Origin: Anaerolineae bacterium
GTDB lineage: Bacteria > Chloroflexota > Anaerolineae > B4-G1
Length of the DNA stretch: 21,519 bases
NCBI GenBank assembly: GCA_030612585.1
Contig: JAUWNP010000063.1
Coordinates: 1-21,519 of the forward strand
Reading direction: 5' to 3'
Shown in pieces: positions 1-7,252 of this stretch (positions are counted from its first letter, which is position 1; each line of letters begins with the position of its first letter). The position numbers were made by a program, and so were the translations under genes. The notes beneath the pieces are model-generated. The model was not told where the DNA came from. It searched no databases and saw only the letters and a program-made list of their open reading frames with translations.

Positions 1-804
1 GCCGAGGCGCAGAAGCGCGGTGGCGTCGCGGCCTACATTGACATGGAGCACGCCGTTGACCCGGACTACATGCGCCTGTGCGGCGTGGACGTGGACGATC
101 TGCTCATCTCGCAGCCCGATACCGGCGAGCAGGCGCTGGAGATCGCCGAGGCTCTCATCCGCTCCGGCGCGGTGGACGTGATCGTGGTGGACTCGGTGGC
201 CGCGCTGGTGCCCCGCGCGGAGATCGAGGGGGAGATGGGGGATTCGCATCCGGGTCTCCAGGCACGGCTGATGAGTCAGGCATTGCGCAAGTTGAGCGGA
301 GCGATCAAGCAATCGAACACGGCGCTGATTTTCACCAACCAATTGCGGGAGAAGATCGGGGTGATGTTCGGCAGTCCGGTGACGACCTCGGGAGGGCGAG
401 CGCTGAAGTTCTACGCCTCAGTGCGGTTGGATATTCGGCGCATCGCTGCGATCAAGGAGAAGGGGGAGACGATCGGGAACCGGACGCGGGTACGGGTGAC
501 GAAGAACAAGGTAGCGCCGCCGTTTCGGGTGGCGGAGTTCGACATAATGTACGATGAGGGGATCAGCAGGGCGGGGGATCTGCTGGACATGGCGGTGGAG
601 ATGGGGGTGGTTGAGAAGCGGGGTTCGTACTACTATCGTGAGGGAGAGAGCCTGGCGCAGGGGCGGGAGAACGCCAAGCGCTTACTACGCGAGCACCCCG
701 ACATCGCCGACCAGATCGAGGCTATCGTCCGAGAGGCGATGGCTCCAGAAGAAGTGGAGCCTGTTTCCGCTCCTGAGGTTGAGGAGGCAGGCGAGGCGAA
801 TTGA
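1..804 (+). CDS. recA: RecA recombinase, 5'-truncated by the window edge
   Basis: This is the central and C-terminal part of RecA, the ATP-dependent strand-exchange protein of homologous recombination and the SOS response. The frame is open from base 1 (267 codons including the stop), so the first ATG at 43 is internal. Compared with E. coli RecA it begins near residue 82, so the Walker A loop lies outside the window. Visible family signatures are IDMEHAVDP (the conserved glutamate that activates water), [10 protein letters not shown] (Walker B), [10 protein letters not shown] (loop L1) and [12 protein letters not shown] with the following TTSGG (loop L2). The C-terminal tail is acidic ([18 protein letters not shown]), as is usual. 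No intein or frameshift is seen in the visible part. recX follows on the same strand after about 420 bp and a terminator. Identity is essentially certain; only the 5' end is missing. Confidence 0.98.
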   Translation, partial: AEAQKRGGVAAYIDMEHAVDPDYMRLCGVDVDDLLISQPDTGEQALEIAEALIRSGAVDVIVVDSVAALVPRAEIEGEMGDSHPGLQARLMSQALRKLSGAIKQSNTALIFTNQLREKIGVMFGSPVTTSGGRALKFYASVRLDIRRIAAIKEKGETIGNRTRVRVTKNKVAPPFRVAEFDIMYDEGISRAGDLLDMAVEMGVVEKRGSYYYREGESLAQGRENAKRLLREHPDIADQIEAIVREAMAPEEVEPVSAPEVEEAGEAN

Positions 805-1175
805 CTGACTGATGCTCTAATTCTGTTTCACTGGCTGAAAGTGGCCATGGGTTGATCTCGAATACTGGCGCTTCTCGTGAGAAAGCGCCGGATGATAGAG
901 TCTAGTTCTTCTTCGATGCGCATATTTGTTTCGCGAGGCACTGTCCTCGTTTATTGCTCCATATAGGGGTGCGGGGTTACAGAGCGTTTTTAGCCGGGCT
1001 TCAAGAGAGATATTGGGAGCGGAACGAGAGGAATCTGTACGCATTGTAGCAGGACGATTACAACGGGCGGCCGCGTCCGGTGCCTGATAGAGAAGGTTAT
1101 ACTTTGCCCTTAGCCGGGTAGACAGGCTGCTGACTCTATTCGTGAGATCAACGCTGACGATTATGCGTCGGCGTA
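805..1175. other. recA-recX intergenic region with stem-loops, no convincing gene
   Basis: No frame in this stretch of about 370 bp looks coding. A stem-loop at 867-889 (GGCGCTT / AAGCGCC, 9-nt loop) follows the recA stop by about 60 nt but lacks a T-run, so it is only a weak terminator candidate. TATACT at 1098-1103 resembles a -10 box but no fitting -35 is visible. A second hairpin at 1152-1173 (CGCTGACG / CGTCGGCG with one G-T pair, loop ATTATG) lies directly upstream of the strong terminator hairpin. TTAGCCGGG occurs twice, near 991 and 1110. A short transcript from about 1110 ending at the terminator is conceivable but unproven. Confidence 0.4.
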
Positions 1176-1207
1176 AGCCGTGGCTATGAAAGCCACGGCT
1201 TTATTTT
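1176..1207 (+). terminator. Intrinsic terminator between recA and recX
   Basis: A perfect 10-bp stem (AGCCGTGGCT at 1176-1185, AGCCACGGCT at 1191-1200) with a 5-nt loop ATGAA is followed by TTATTTT. It ends 14 nt before the recX start, so it should reduce read-through from recA into recX. In E. coli recX is expressed by partial read-through of a recA terminator; a similar arrangement here is inference. Confidence 0.8.
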
Positions 1208-1221
1208 GTGACTGTTGTATT

Positions 1222-1887
1222 ATGGCAGGAACGATCACGGCACTGCGCTTTCAGAAGCGCAACAAGAATCGTGTCAACGTCTATCTTGACGGCCAATTTG
1301 CTTTCGGGCTGGTCGCCATCGAAGCGGCTCGCCTTCGTGTGGGTCAAACGCTGAGCGACGATGATGTCGCCCGGCTGCAAATGAGGGATGAAGTTGAGCG
1401 GGCCTATGAGCGCGCACTCAATTTCCTATCATATCGTCCTCGTAGCGAGGCCGAGGTACGTCGCAATCTGCGCAAGAAGGATGTGGAGGATGAGGTTGTC
1501 GATGTCGTGGTCGAACGCCTGACGCGGGCTCTGGTGCTGGATGATCGGGAGTTTGCCCGCTATTGGGTAGAAAACCGGTTGCAATTCAACCCCCGGGGAG
1601 TGCGTGCGCTGCGCCACGAACTATGGGAAAAGGGGGTTCCTGCCCCTATCATCGCTGACACGTTGGCAGACTGTGACGAGGAGGCTGCCGCCCGGAAGGC
1701 GGCGGAGGCCGGGGCGCGCCGGCTGGCACGTTTGGGACCGCGTGATTTCCGCCGGAGATTGGGGGCGTACCTGGCGCGCAGGGGCTTTTCTTATGCGGTG
1801 ATTGGACCGCTGGTTGAGGAAATGTTGGAGGCGATATGCTGCGGGGCTGTGTCTGACATCGAAAGCGAGGGAAAAGATGATGAATGA
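1222..1887 (+). CDS. recX: RecX regulatory protein
   Basis: RecX binds RecA filaments and limits their extension and activity; its place right after recA supports the assignment. The 221-residue product starts MAGTITALRFQKRNKNRVNV, the usual N-terminus for this family. It continues with the tandem three-helix repeats of RecX: RPRSEAEVRRNLRKK, then VLDDREFARYWVENR, FNPRGVRALRHELWEKG, and a last repeat around RLGPRDFRRRLGAYLARRGFSYAVI. An in-frame ATG at 1180 is rejected because it lies inside the terminator hairpin and adds 14 unconserved residues. No clear Shine-Dalgarno sequence precedes 1222. The 3' end overlaps the start of rny by 11 nt, implying a coupled recX-rny unit. Confidence 0.93.
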   Translation: MAGTITALRFQKRNKNRVNVYLDGQFAFGLVAIEAARLRVGQTLSDDDVARLQMRDEVERAYERALNFLSYRPRSEAEVRRNLRKKDVEDEVVDVVVERLTRALVLDDREFARYWVENRLQFNPRGVRALRHELWEKGVPAPIIADTLADCDEEAAARKAAEAGARRLARLGPRDFRRRLGAYLARRGFSYAVIGPLVEEMLEAICCGAVSDIESEGKDDE

Positions 1888-3412
1888 ATGGGTGATTACA
1901 ATAATAGCAGCGGTTTCGGCGTTGGCTGTCGGATTCGGGCTGGGTTTTTTGGTCTGGCGTTATACTGTTGGCGCTAGGATTGAGAAGCAGCAGCAACAGG
2001 CCGAGCAACTGTTGGAAAAAGCGGAGAAAGAAGCCAGTGAGGTTGTGCTGACCGCCAAGAACGAATCGCTCAAGGTCCGGACTACTGCAGAGAAGGAGCT
2101 GGAGCGGCGTCGTGGGGGCCTGCGACGAGAAGAGGAACGTCTTCAGAGGCGGCGCGAGAAGGTGGATCACCGTCAGGAACGGTTGGAACAGCGGGAACAG
2201 GCCCTCAGCAAGCGTCAGAGTGCCATGGACAAACAGCACAACCAAATAGAGCGGCTGCGGAAAGAACAGATGGCGACGCTGGAGCGGGTGGCTGGATTGA
2301 GCCGCGAGGAAGCCAAACAGGAACTTCTGGGGACCGTTGAGGAGGAGACGCGGCAGGATATGGCACGGGTAATCCGCCAGGTGGAGGCCGAGGCCAGAGA
2401 GGAGGCTGATGTACGTGCCCGCAAGATTATCACTACTGCTATCCAACGTGTAGCAAGTGAGCAGGTGGCTGAGGTAACGGTCTCCACTGTCTCGCTGCCC
2501 TCCGATGATATGAAGGGACGCATCATCGGCCGCAGTGGGCGCAACATCCGTGCATTCGAGCAGGTCGCTGGCGTGGACGTGGTGGTAGATGATACGCCTG
2601 AGGCGGTCACCATCTCTTGCTTCGATCCGGTGCGTCGCGAAATCGCCCGTCAAGCGATGGAGCGGTTGGTGATGGATGGACGCATCCACCCGGCGCGCAT
2701 TGAGAAGGTTGTTGCGGATAGCCAGAAGCAGGTCGAGCGCATCGTCCGCGAGGAGGGCGAGCGAGCGGCCTACGAGATTGGCGTTCCTGGGCTGCATCCT
2801 GAGATCATTACACTGCTGGGACGGCTGAAATTCCGTACCAGTTACGGACAGAACCAGTATGCCCACGCTATTGAGACGGCCAAATTGGCGGGAATGATCG
2901 CCGAGGAACTGGGTGCCAACGCCAACGTGGCCCGCGCCGGGGGACTGTTGCACGACATCGGCAAGGTGGTGAATTTCGAAGCGGAAGGGACACACGCACT
3001 CATCGGCGCCAAAATCTGCCGGCGTCGCGGTGTTTCAGAAGAAGTAGTGCACTGTGTGGAATCCCACCACCACGAAGTGGAACAGAACTCCATTGAGGCT
3101 GTCATCGTCGAGTCCGCTGACGCCATCTCTGGTGCCAGGCCGGGAGCACGCCGCGAGAGTCTGGAATTCTATCTCAAGCGTATCCATGCCTTGGAAGAAA
3201 TTGCGAACTCATTCAAGGGGGTGGCAGAGTCCTACGCTATTCAGGCTGGTCGCGAGATCCGCATCATCGTCAAGCCTGATGAGATTGACGACTTGGCGAC
3301 AATCAGGCTCTCCAAGGACATTGCCAGCAAACTTGAGGAAAGCCTGGAGTATCCGGGGCACATCAAGGTAATGGTGATCCGTGAGGTGCGGGCGGAGGAG
3401 TACGCCAAGTAG
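1877..3412 (+). CDS. rny: Ribonuclease Y
   Basis: RNase Y is the membrane-anchored endoribonuclease that starts mRNA decay in many bacteria lacking RNase E. The 511-residue product has the expected order and length: an N-terminal membrane segment (about residues 5-27), a long charged coiled coil rich in Glu/Lys/Arg/Gln (about 30-200), a KH RNA-binding domain with GRIIGRSGRNIRAFE (about 213-227), and an HD phosphohydrolase domain with GLLHDIGK (His359-Asp360), ESHHHE and later VESADAIS. The start at 1877 is chosen because GAGGG lies a few bases upstream; a second ATG follows immediately at 1880. It overlaps recX by 11 nt, so translation is probably coupled. The stop is only 15 bp from the end of the convergent gene at 3428, and no obvious terminator lies between them. 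Confidence 0.96.
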   Translation: MMNEWVITIIAAVSALAVGFGLGFLVWRYTVGARIEKQQQQAEQLLEKAEKEASEVVLTAKNESLKVRTTAEKELERRRGGLRREEERLQRRREKVDHRQERLEQREQALSKRQSAMDKQHNQIERLRKEQMATLERVAGLSREEAKQELLGTVEEETRQDMARVIRQVEAEAREEADVRARKIITTAIQRVASEQVAEVTVSTVSLPSDDMKGRIIGRSGRNIRAFEQVAGVDVVVDDTPEAVTISCFDPVRREIARQAMERLVMDGRIHPARIEKVVADSQKQVERIVREEGERAAYEIGVPGLHPEIITLLGRLKFRTSYGQNQYAHAIETAKLAGMIAEELGANANVARAGGLLHDIGKVVNFEAEGTHALIGAKICRRRGVSEEVVHCVESHHHEVEQNSIEAVIVESADAISGARPGARRESLEFYLKRIHALEEIANSFKGVAESYAIQAGREIRIIVKPDEIDDLATIRLSKDIASKLEESLEYPGHIKVMVIREVRAEEYAK

Positions 3413-3427
3413 TCTGAGTCTGCTAAC

Positions 3428-4600
3428 CTACGGCAAATACGCTCGCGGGTTCTGCTGCGTGCCGTAGTAACGCACCTCGAGGTGCAAGTGCGGGCCAGTT
3501 GACCACCCGGTGCTGCCCACCGCGCCGATGACCTGCCCTCGTTCTACCGCCTGCCCGTCGAAGACGTAAATGTTGCTCAGGTGGGCGTAGTAGGTGGCAA
3601 AACCATTGGCGTGGTCAATCACGACCAGATAGCCGTAGCCTACATCGGTCCAGCCTGCGAAACTGACAAAGCCACCATCGGCTGCCACTACTGCGCTGCC
3701 GGTGGGAGCCCCAATGTCAATCGCCCGGTGGCCGTACCAGTATCCCTGCGTGATCATGCCCAGCACGGGCCACTGGAACCGCCCGGTGCCACGGGCACCC
3801 TCAGGGACAGCTCCCGCGTATGTGGTAACCACTTTGGGTACGTAAGGTTTCTTGCCCCCTGGTACAATGAGCCACATGTCTTCTTTGATCGAGTGGTCTG
3901 AGAGATCCAGTGGGTTGTACTCGCAGGTGGTGATTGCCTCGGACTCTATTTCATACTCTTCGGCGATGGACTCCAACGTGTCGCCCTCGGCAACCTTGTG
4001 GTAGGCTCCGTCAATAGGCAGGATGGTCGCTTTCTGACCGATCCGCAGCAAGTCGGGAGCGTCCTCGATGGCTGGGTTGGCCCACATAATCGTAGTGGGT
4101 TGCAGGCTGAAGAGGTCTGCAATGGACTGGACCGTGTCACCTGCCTGGACAGTGTAAGTAATGACGCCCAGGCGCGGGCGTTCGGGAATGATGGTGTGGG
4201 GTTGGGCCAGCCGGACAATGGCTCCATTAACTCCATTGCGGCCACTGAAGGAGGCTCTCCTGTTCTGCCCGTTGAACTGGGCCAGTACATCCTCCACCGC
4301 CTCATCGTTTCCCCTATCCCCGGCGGAGGCAGGCAGAGCGGGCATGGGCAAGGTGGAAGCGGCTTGTGCTGGCCACTCGACGTTACTCAACCCGACGGCG
4401 AGAATGGTTACGGCAATGACTGCCAGGTGTGCGCTGGTGCGTGTGAGCAGTGGACGCCAGCCACGCCAGTCGCCAGTCAACCGGTAGACTGTGGTCGCCA
4501 GCCGGGCGCAGACGCGCGGAAAACCCTCCTCGAACCAGCGACGGACAGGGTGTTGCCTCTCTGTATTGGATGGCTTGGTATTGCGCCGTAGTAGTCGCAT
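3428..4600 (-). CDS. Membrane-anchored LysM + M23 family metallopeptidase (paralog A)
   Basis: A 390-residue cell-wall-directed endopeptidase. It has a basic cytoplasmic N-terminus, one membrane segment (about 57-75, SAHLAVIAVTILAVGLS), two LysM modules (about 147-195 with YTVQAGDTVQSIADLFSL, and 199-248 with HKVAEGDTLESIAEEYEI) and a C-terminal M23/LytM domain. The zinc ligands are intact: H291 and D295 in GHRAIDIG, and H373 in GPHLHLE, with H371 and H340 as further conserved histidines. M23 enzymes cut peptidoglycan cross-bridges; intact ligands favour an active hydrolase rather than an EnvC-like activator. The ATG at 4600 follows GGGAG at good distance. It lies 24 nt after the stop of paralog B and is probably co-transcribed with it. 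The exact substrate cannot be read from sequence. Confidence 0.9.
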   Translation of the reverse strand: MRLLRRNTKPSNTERQHPVRRWFEEGFPRVCARLATTVYRLTGDWRGWRPLLTRTSAHLAVIAVTILAVGLSNVEWPAQAASTLPMPALPASAGDRGNDEAVEDVLAQFNGQNRRASFSGRNGVNGAIVRLAQPHTIIPERPRLGVITYTVQAGDTVQSIADLFSLQPTTIMWANPAIEDAPDLLRIGQKATILPIDGAYHKVAEGDTLESIAEEYEIESEAITTCEYNPLDLSDHSIKEDMWLIVPGGKKPYVPKVVTTYAGAVPEGARGTGRFQWPVLGMITQGYWYGHRAIDIGAPTGSAVVAADGGFVSFAGWTDVGYGYLVVIDHANGFATYYAHLSNIYVFDGQAVERGQVIGAVGSTGWSTGPHLHLEVRYYGTQQNPRAYLP

Positions 4601-4624
4601 GGTTCTCCCGGCCGGCGTGAGGGC

Positions 4625-5851
4625 CTACGGTAGATAGATCTGCGGGTCCTGTGGCACGCCGTTGTGTCGGATCTCGAAGTGAAGGTGGGGGCCGGTAGAC
4701 CAGCCAGTGCTACCGCAGTAGCCGAGTAAGTCGCCTTGATAGACCGCATGCCCGCATCCTACGGCGAGTTCACTGAAGTGGCCGTAGCGGGTGACGAAAC
4801 CATTGCCGTGGTTGAGTTCGACCAAAATGCCATATCCGCCATGCCACCCTGCTATGGTCACCACTCCGTTGTCCGCGGCATATATTGGATCGCCCAGTCT
4901 ACAAGCGTAGTCGAGCCCGATGTGTCCCGGATTACGTGGGTCGCGGAAATACCATCCCGAGACGCGGGAACTGCCGGTGGGGAGGATGAACCAGCCTGTA
5001 GCACCAGGACCGGTAACCGCCGTGCCGCTGCAGACCCCGTAACTATACCCGGATGGCCCGGGGGCGGGATATCTGGGTGGCGGTTCCCATTCCACTTCCT
5101 CGCCCTTGCCGCCGGGCACGACAAGTAGTTGCCCTTCGCGCAGTTCCTCCTGTCCCTCTTCAAGGTCGTTCCACTCGTTATATAGGACTGTGGGCTGCAC
5201 CTCGTACCCGGCCGCAATACCTGCTATCGTCTCACCAGCGCGGACAGTGTGGTATACACCATCCACCGGCAGGATGGATAACTCAAGCCCATCCTGAATG
5301 AGCCATGGAGCATCCATAAGTCCTTCGCGGTTACTCCAGACAACTGTCTCTGGGGACAGGCCGAATCGAGCAGCGATGTCAAAGACGTTATCGCCTGCCT
5401 GGACGGTGTAGGTGATGACCTGGGCACGCGGTCGCTCTGGGAAAGTGGTGCGAAGGGTGGGAATCCGAGCAATGGTATCGGCGACGGAGGAAGGTGACCA
5501 AATGATAGGGAGGGGTGGGGTAGGCAGTGGTTTTGCTTCTGGCTCTGTTGAAGAGCCCATCTCAACAGGGGGCACAGCGTCGGCACTGAACGAACCACCT
5601 ATAGCGGCCCGGGGCGCCGGGATGCCCACGCCGCTGAGGACGATAGCGACCAGAGCGAGGGCGATGATGCTCAGGTGGGCAGTGGCGCGGGTCAGGAAGG
5701 GGCGTTTGGTGCGCCAGTCCACACAGGTGCGCCAAACTACAGTCGCGCACCAGGCCACGAAGCGCAGGGGAATGGGGCGTGAGTGAGAGGATGTGTTGGT
5801 TGTCGTGTCGCGCTCCCTTTCGATGGGGGGCGGGAGTGACGATTCATCCAT
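4625..5851 (-). CDS. Membrane-anchored LysM + M23 family metallopeptidase (paralog B)
   Basis: A 408-residue paralog of the downstream gene with the same plan: basic N-terminus, a membrane segment (about 57-75), a Pro-rich linker (about 92-125), two LysM modules (about 147-195 and 199-247) and an M23 domain with H310 and D314 (GHIGLDYA), H358, H389 and H391 (GPHLHFE). Unlike paralog A it has several cysteines in the catalytic domain, so a disulfide is possible. I chose ATG 5851; a TTG at 5875 in the same frame is an alternative, and neither has a strong Shine-Dalgarno sequence. The promoter at 5901-5929 would give a leader of about 43 nt to the ATG or about 19 nt to the TTG. It is the first gene of a two-gene unit. 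Tandem duplication followed by divergence is the simplest origin. Confidence 0.88.
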   Translation of the reverse strand: MDESSLPPPIERERDTTTNTSSHSRPIPLRFVAWCATVVWRTCVDWRTKRPFLTRATAHLSIIALALVAIVLSGVGIPAPRAAIGGSFSADAVPPVEMGSSTEPEAKPLPTPPLPIIWSPSSVADTIARIPTLRTTFPERPRAQVITYTVQAGDNVFDIAARFGLSPETVVWSNREGLMDAPWLIQDGLELSILPVDGVYHTVRAGETIAGIAAGYEVQPTVLYNEWNDLEEGQEELREGQLLVVPGGKGEEVEWEPPPRYPAPGPSGYSYGVCSGTAVTGPGATGWFILPTGSSRVSGWYFRDPRNPGHIGLDYACRLGDPIYAADNGVVTIAGWHGGYGILVELNHGNGFVTRYGHFSELAVGCGHAVYQGDLLGYCGSTGWSTGPHLHFEIRHNGVPQDPQIYLP

Positions 5852-5900
5852 TGGACTCAATCCGAGGTCCTGCAACGATTGTCGTCAGCCTCACAAGATT

Positions 5901-5929
5901 ATTATACCACCAAAGAATAAGGATGACAA
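5901..5929 (-). promoter_or_regulatory. Sigma70-type promoter for the LysM/M23 gene pair
   Basis: On the minus strand TTGTCA (5929-5924) and TATAAT (5906-5901) are separated by exactly 17 bp. The predicted transcription start is near 5894, upstream of the M23 gene pair. The -35 hexamer lies inside the left copy of the 11-bp direct repeat that flanks the MITE-like element. Confidence 0.7.
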
Positions 5930-6054
5930 TTCGTATCTTCTCAAAAAGTTGGGGCGAAAGTAGGTCGGATTTGCTATCCGACCATGTGGCGGTTAGCAAA
6001 ACCGCCCTACGCTGTCCTTGCCCCAGGATATTGAGAAGATACGGGATGACAATT
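5921..6054. mobile_element. MITE-like element: 112 bp with terminal inverted repeats and 11-bp target duplication
   Basis: The element proper is 5932-6043. Its ends are a perfect 13-bp inverted repeat (CGTATCTTCTCAA at 5932-5944, its complement at 6031-6043), extending to 20 of 24 matches through GGGGC (5951-5955) and GCCCC (6020-6024). It is flanked, with no gap on either side, by the perfect 11-bp direct repeat GGATGACAATT at 5921-5931 and 6044-6054, the expected trace of a target-site duplication. It has no coding capacity, so mobilisation would need a transposase in trans. Inside are two hairpins: GGTCGGAT / ATCCGACC (5963-5983) and GGCGGTT / AACCGCC (5988-6006). It separates rdgB from the LysM/M23 pair. 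Family assignment is not possible from this window. Confidence 0.75.
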
Positions 6055-6068
6055 TGATCTGCTCGGGT

Positions 6069-6677
6069 CTAGCAGCGAGCAGACGTCTCCTGCGCCAGCA
6101 GGCGGCGGAGTGTGGACAGTGCCGCCTCGACGGCCCGGGCACGGTGGCTGATGCGATTTTTCTCCTCCTGCGGCAGTTCGGCCATCGTGCAGTTGTACTC
6201 AGGCAGGTAGAAGACCGGATCATAACCGAATCCTCCCCCCCCTGTTGGCTCAAAGGCGATCAGTCCCTCGCATACTCCCTCGGCGGTATAGAGTTGCCCA
6301 GTGGGCGTGGCAATGGCAATCACACAGCGGAACCGGGCCGTGCGTTGCTCCCGGAGCACACCGCGCAGTTGCGCCAGGAGCACTGCCACCCGGTCAGTGT
6401 CGTGTCCCAGAGCGTAGCGGGCAGAGTGAATGCCAGGAGCACCATCCAGAGCGTCCACCTCGAGCCCCGAATCGTCAGCCAAGGTGGGCAGTCCAGAGGC
6501 ACGCACGTATGCCAGGGCTTTTTGACAGGCGTTATCGGCGTAGGTGTCACCATCCTCGGGAATCTCTGCCCGCAGGCTTAGTTCGGACGGGAAGCACAGT
6601 TTTGCCTCCAGAGGCGCAAGTAGTGCCCGGAACTCACGCGCTTTACCTGGGTTCTGAGTTGCGATAAGGAGTTCCAT
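6069..6677 (-). CDS. rdgB: RdgB/HAM1-type dITP/XTP pyrophosphatase
   Basis: This family hydrolyses non-canonical purine nucleoside triphosphates (dITP, ITP, XTP) to monophosphates, keeping them out of DNA and RNA. The 202-residue product has the hallmark motifs: LLIATQNPGKAREF near the N-terminus (the [ST]xNxxK substrate motif), LADDSGLEVDALDGAPGIHSARYA, GGGGFGYDPVFYLPE, and NRISHRARA near the C-terminus. Length is normal for the family. The start at 6677 is an ATG giving the conserved N-terminus; GGAG lies about 12 nt upstream, a long spacing. The stop is followed after 25 bp by the MITE-like element, whose hairpins may end the transcript. Divergent from the thioesterase gene at 6792. Confidence 0.95.
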   Translation of the reverse strand: MELLIATQNPGKAREFRALLAPLEAKLCFPSELSLRAEIPEDGDTYADNACQKALAYVRASGLPTLADDSGLEVDALDGAPGIHSARYALGHDTDRVAVLLAQLRGVLREQRTARFRCVIAIATPTGQLYTAEGVCEGLIAFEPTGGGGFGYDPVFYLPEYNCTMAELPQEEKNRISHRARAVEAALSTLRRLLAQETSARC

Positions 6678-6721
6678 GACAATGTGTTTCTCCGATGCTA
6701 CCTTAACACAAATTGGCTATT

Positions 6722-6739
6722 TTGGCAACTGTCTGCCAA
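6722..6739. promoter_or_regulatory. Inverted repeat TTGGCA-N6-TGCCAA in the rdgB/thioesterase intergenic region
   Basis: A perfect 6-bp inverted repeat with a 6-bp spacer lies in the 114-bp gap between the divergent genes, about 35 bp before the -35-like TTGCGC of the thioesterase. The form fits a dimeric repressor site, but it could also be a weak hairpin or chance. There is no partner copy elsewhere in the window. Confidence 0.25.
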
Positions 6740-6756
6740 TGTTCTCCAGGGCAGGG

Positions 6757-6785
6757 TTGCGCAATGCGCCGCTTTCTGCTATCAT
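6757..6785 (+). promoter_or_regulatory. Candidate promoter giving a leaderless thioesterase transcript
   Basis: TTGCGC (6757-6762), a 17-bp spacer and TATCAT (6780-6785) lie so that the start point, 7 nt after the -10, falls on the A of the ATG at 6792. The gene also lacks a Shine-Dalgarno sequence, in agreement with a leaderless mRNA. Both hexamers are only partly consensus. Confidence 0.4.
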
Positions 6786-6791
6786 TACAGA

Positions 6792-7211
6792 ATGACCGAC
6801 GATCTTTTCCGCTTCTCGACCACACTGGAGGTGCGCTGGCGCGACCTGGATGCACTGGGCCACGTCAACAACGCCGTCTATTTCACCTATCTGGAGGAGG
6901 CTCGCTTTCATTACCTGCGCGAGTTGGGGGTTGTCTCAAACGACCCTTCCGACATTGGCATGATCCTGGCCGAGGCCAGTTGTCAGTTCAGGTCACCGCT
7001 GGGATTAAGTGAGCGAGTGACGGTCTGGGTGCGGGTGAGCGAGTTGCGCAACTCCAGTTTCATTTTCGAGTACCGGGTGGAAGGAGATGATGGGCGCTTG
7101 GCCGCGACGGCCCGCTCAGCGCAGGTGTGCTACGATTACCAGAATCAGTGTCCCATTCCCATACCCGGCGAGTGGCGTAAGGTCATCGCCGTCTACGAAC
7201 CAGGACTGTAA
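6792..7211 (+). CDS. Hotdog-fold acyl-CoA thioesterase (4-HBA-CoA thioesterase/YbgC/FadM-like)
   Basis: A 139-residue hotdog-fold protein expected to hydrolyse an acyl-CoA thioester. The diagnostic motif is VRWRDLDALGHVNNAVYF near the N-terminus, with the catalytic aspartate around residue 18 and the HVNN signature, followed by FTYLEEARFHYL on the central helix. Length is normal for the family. I start at 6792 because the reading frame upstream (from 6684) encodes unrelated residues and overlaps the promoter region. There is no Shine-Dalgarno sequence. The stop is 41 bp before the Lon-like gene on the same strand, so the two may be co-transcribed. The physiological substrate is not determinable; members range from aromatic to long-chain acyl-CoAs. 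Confidence 0.88.
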   Translation: MTDDLFRFSTTLEVRWRDLDALGHVNNAVYFTYLEEARFHYLRELGVVSNDPSDIGMILAEASCQFRSPLGLSERVTVWVRVSELRNSSFIFEYRVEGDDGRLAATARSAQVCYDYQNQCPIPIPGEWRKVIAVYEPGL

Positions 7212-7252
7212 CTGCATACCGGATGCTGGATACTGGAGGAGGAGACTTATCA

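Noticed and set aside
817..1044. 75-codon minus-strand reading frame after recA
   Set aside because: No recognisable motif, no Shine-Dalgarno sequence, unusual composition; likely chance in an intergenic region.
1091..1207. Definite small RNA gene ending at the recX-proximal terminator
   Set aside because: Only a -10-like box without a -35 supports a start; kept as a possibility in the findings but not called.
1649..2995. Long minus-strand frame opposite recX and rny (448 codons)
   Set aside because: It is antisense to two clearly identified genes and shows low-complexity, shadow-type composition.
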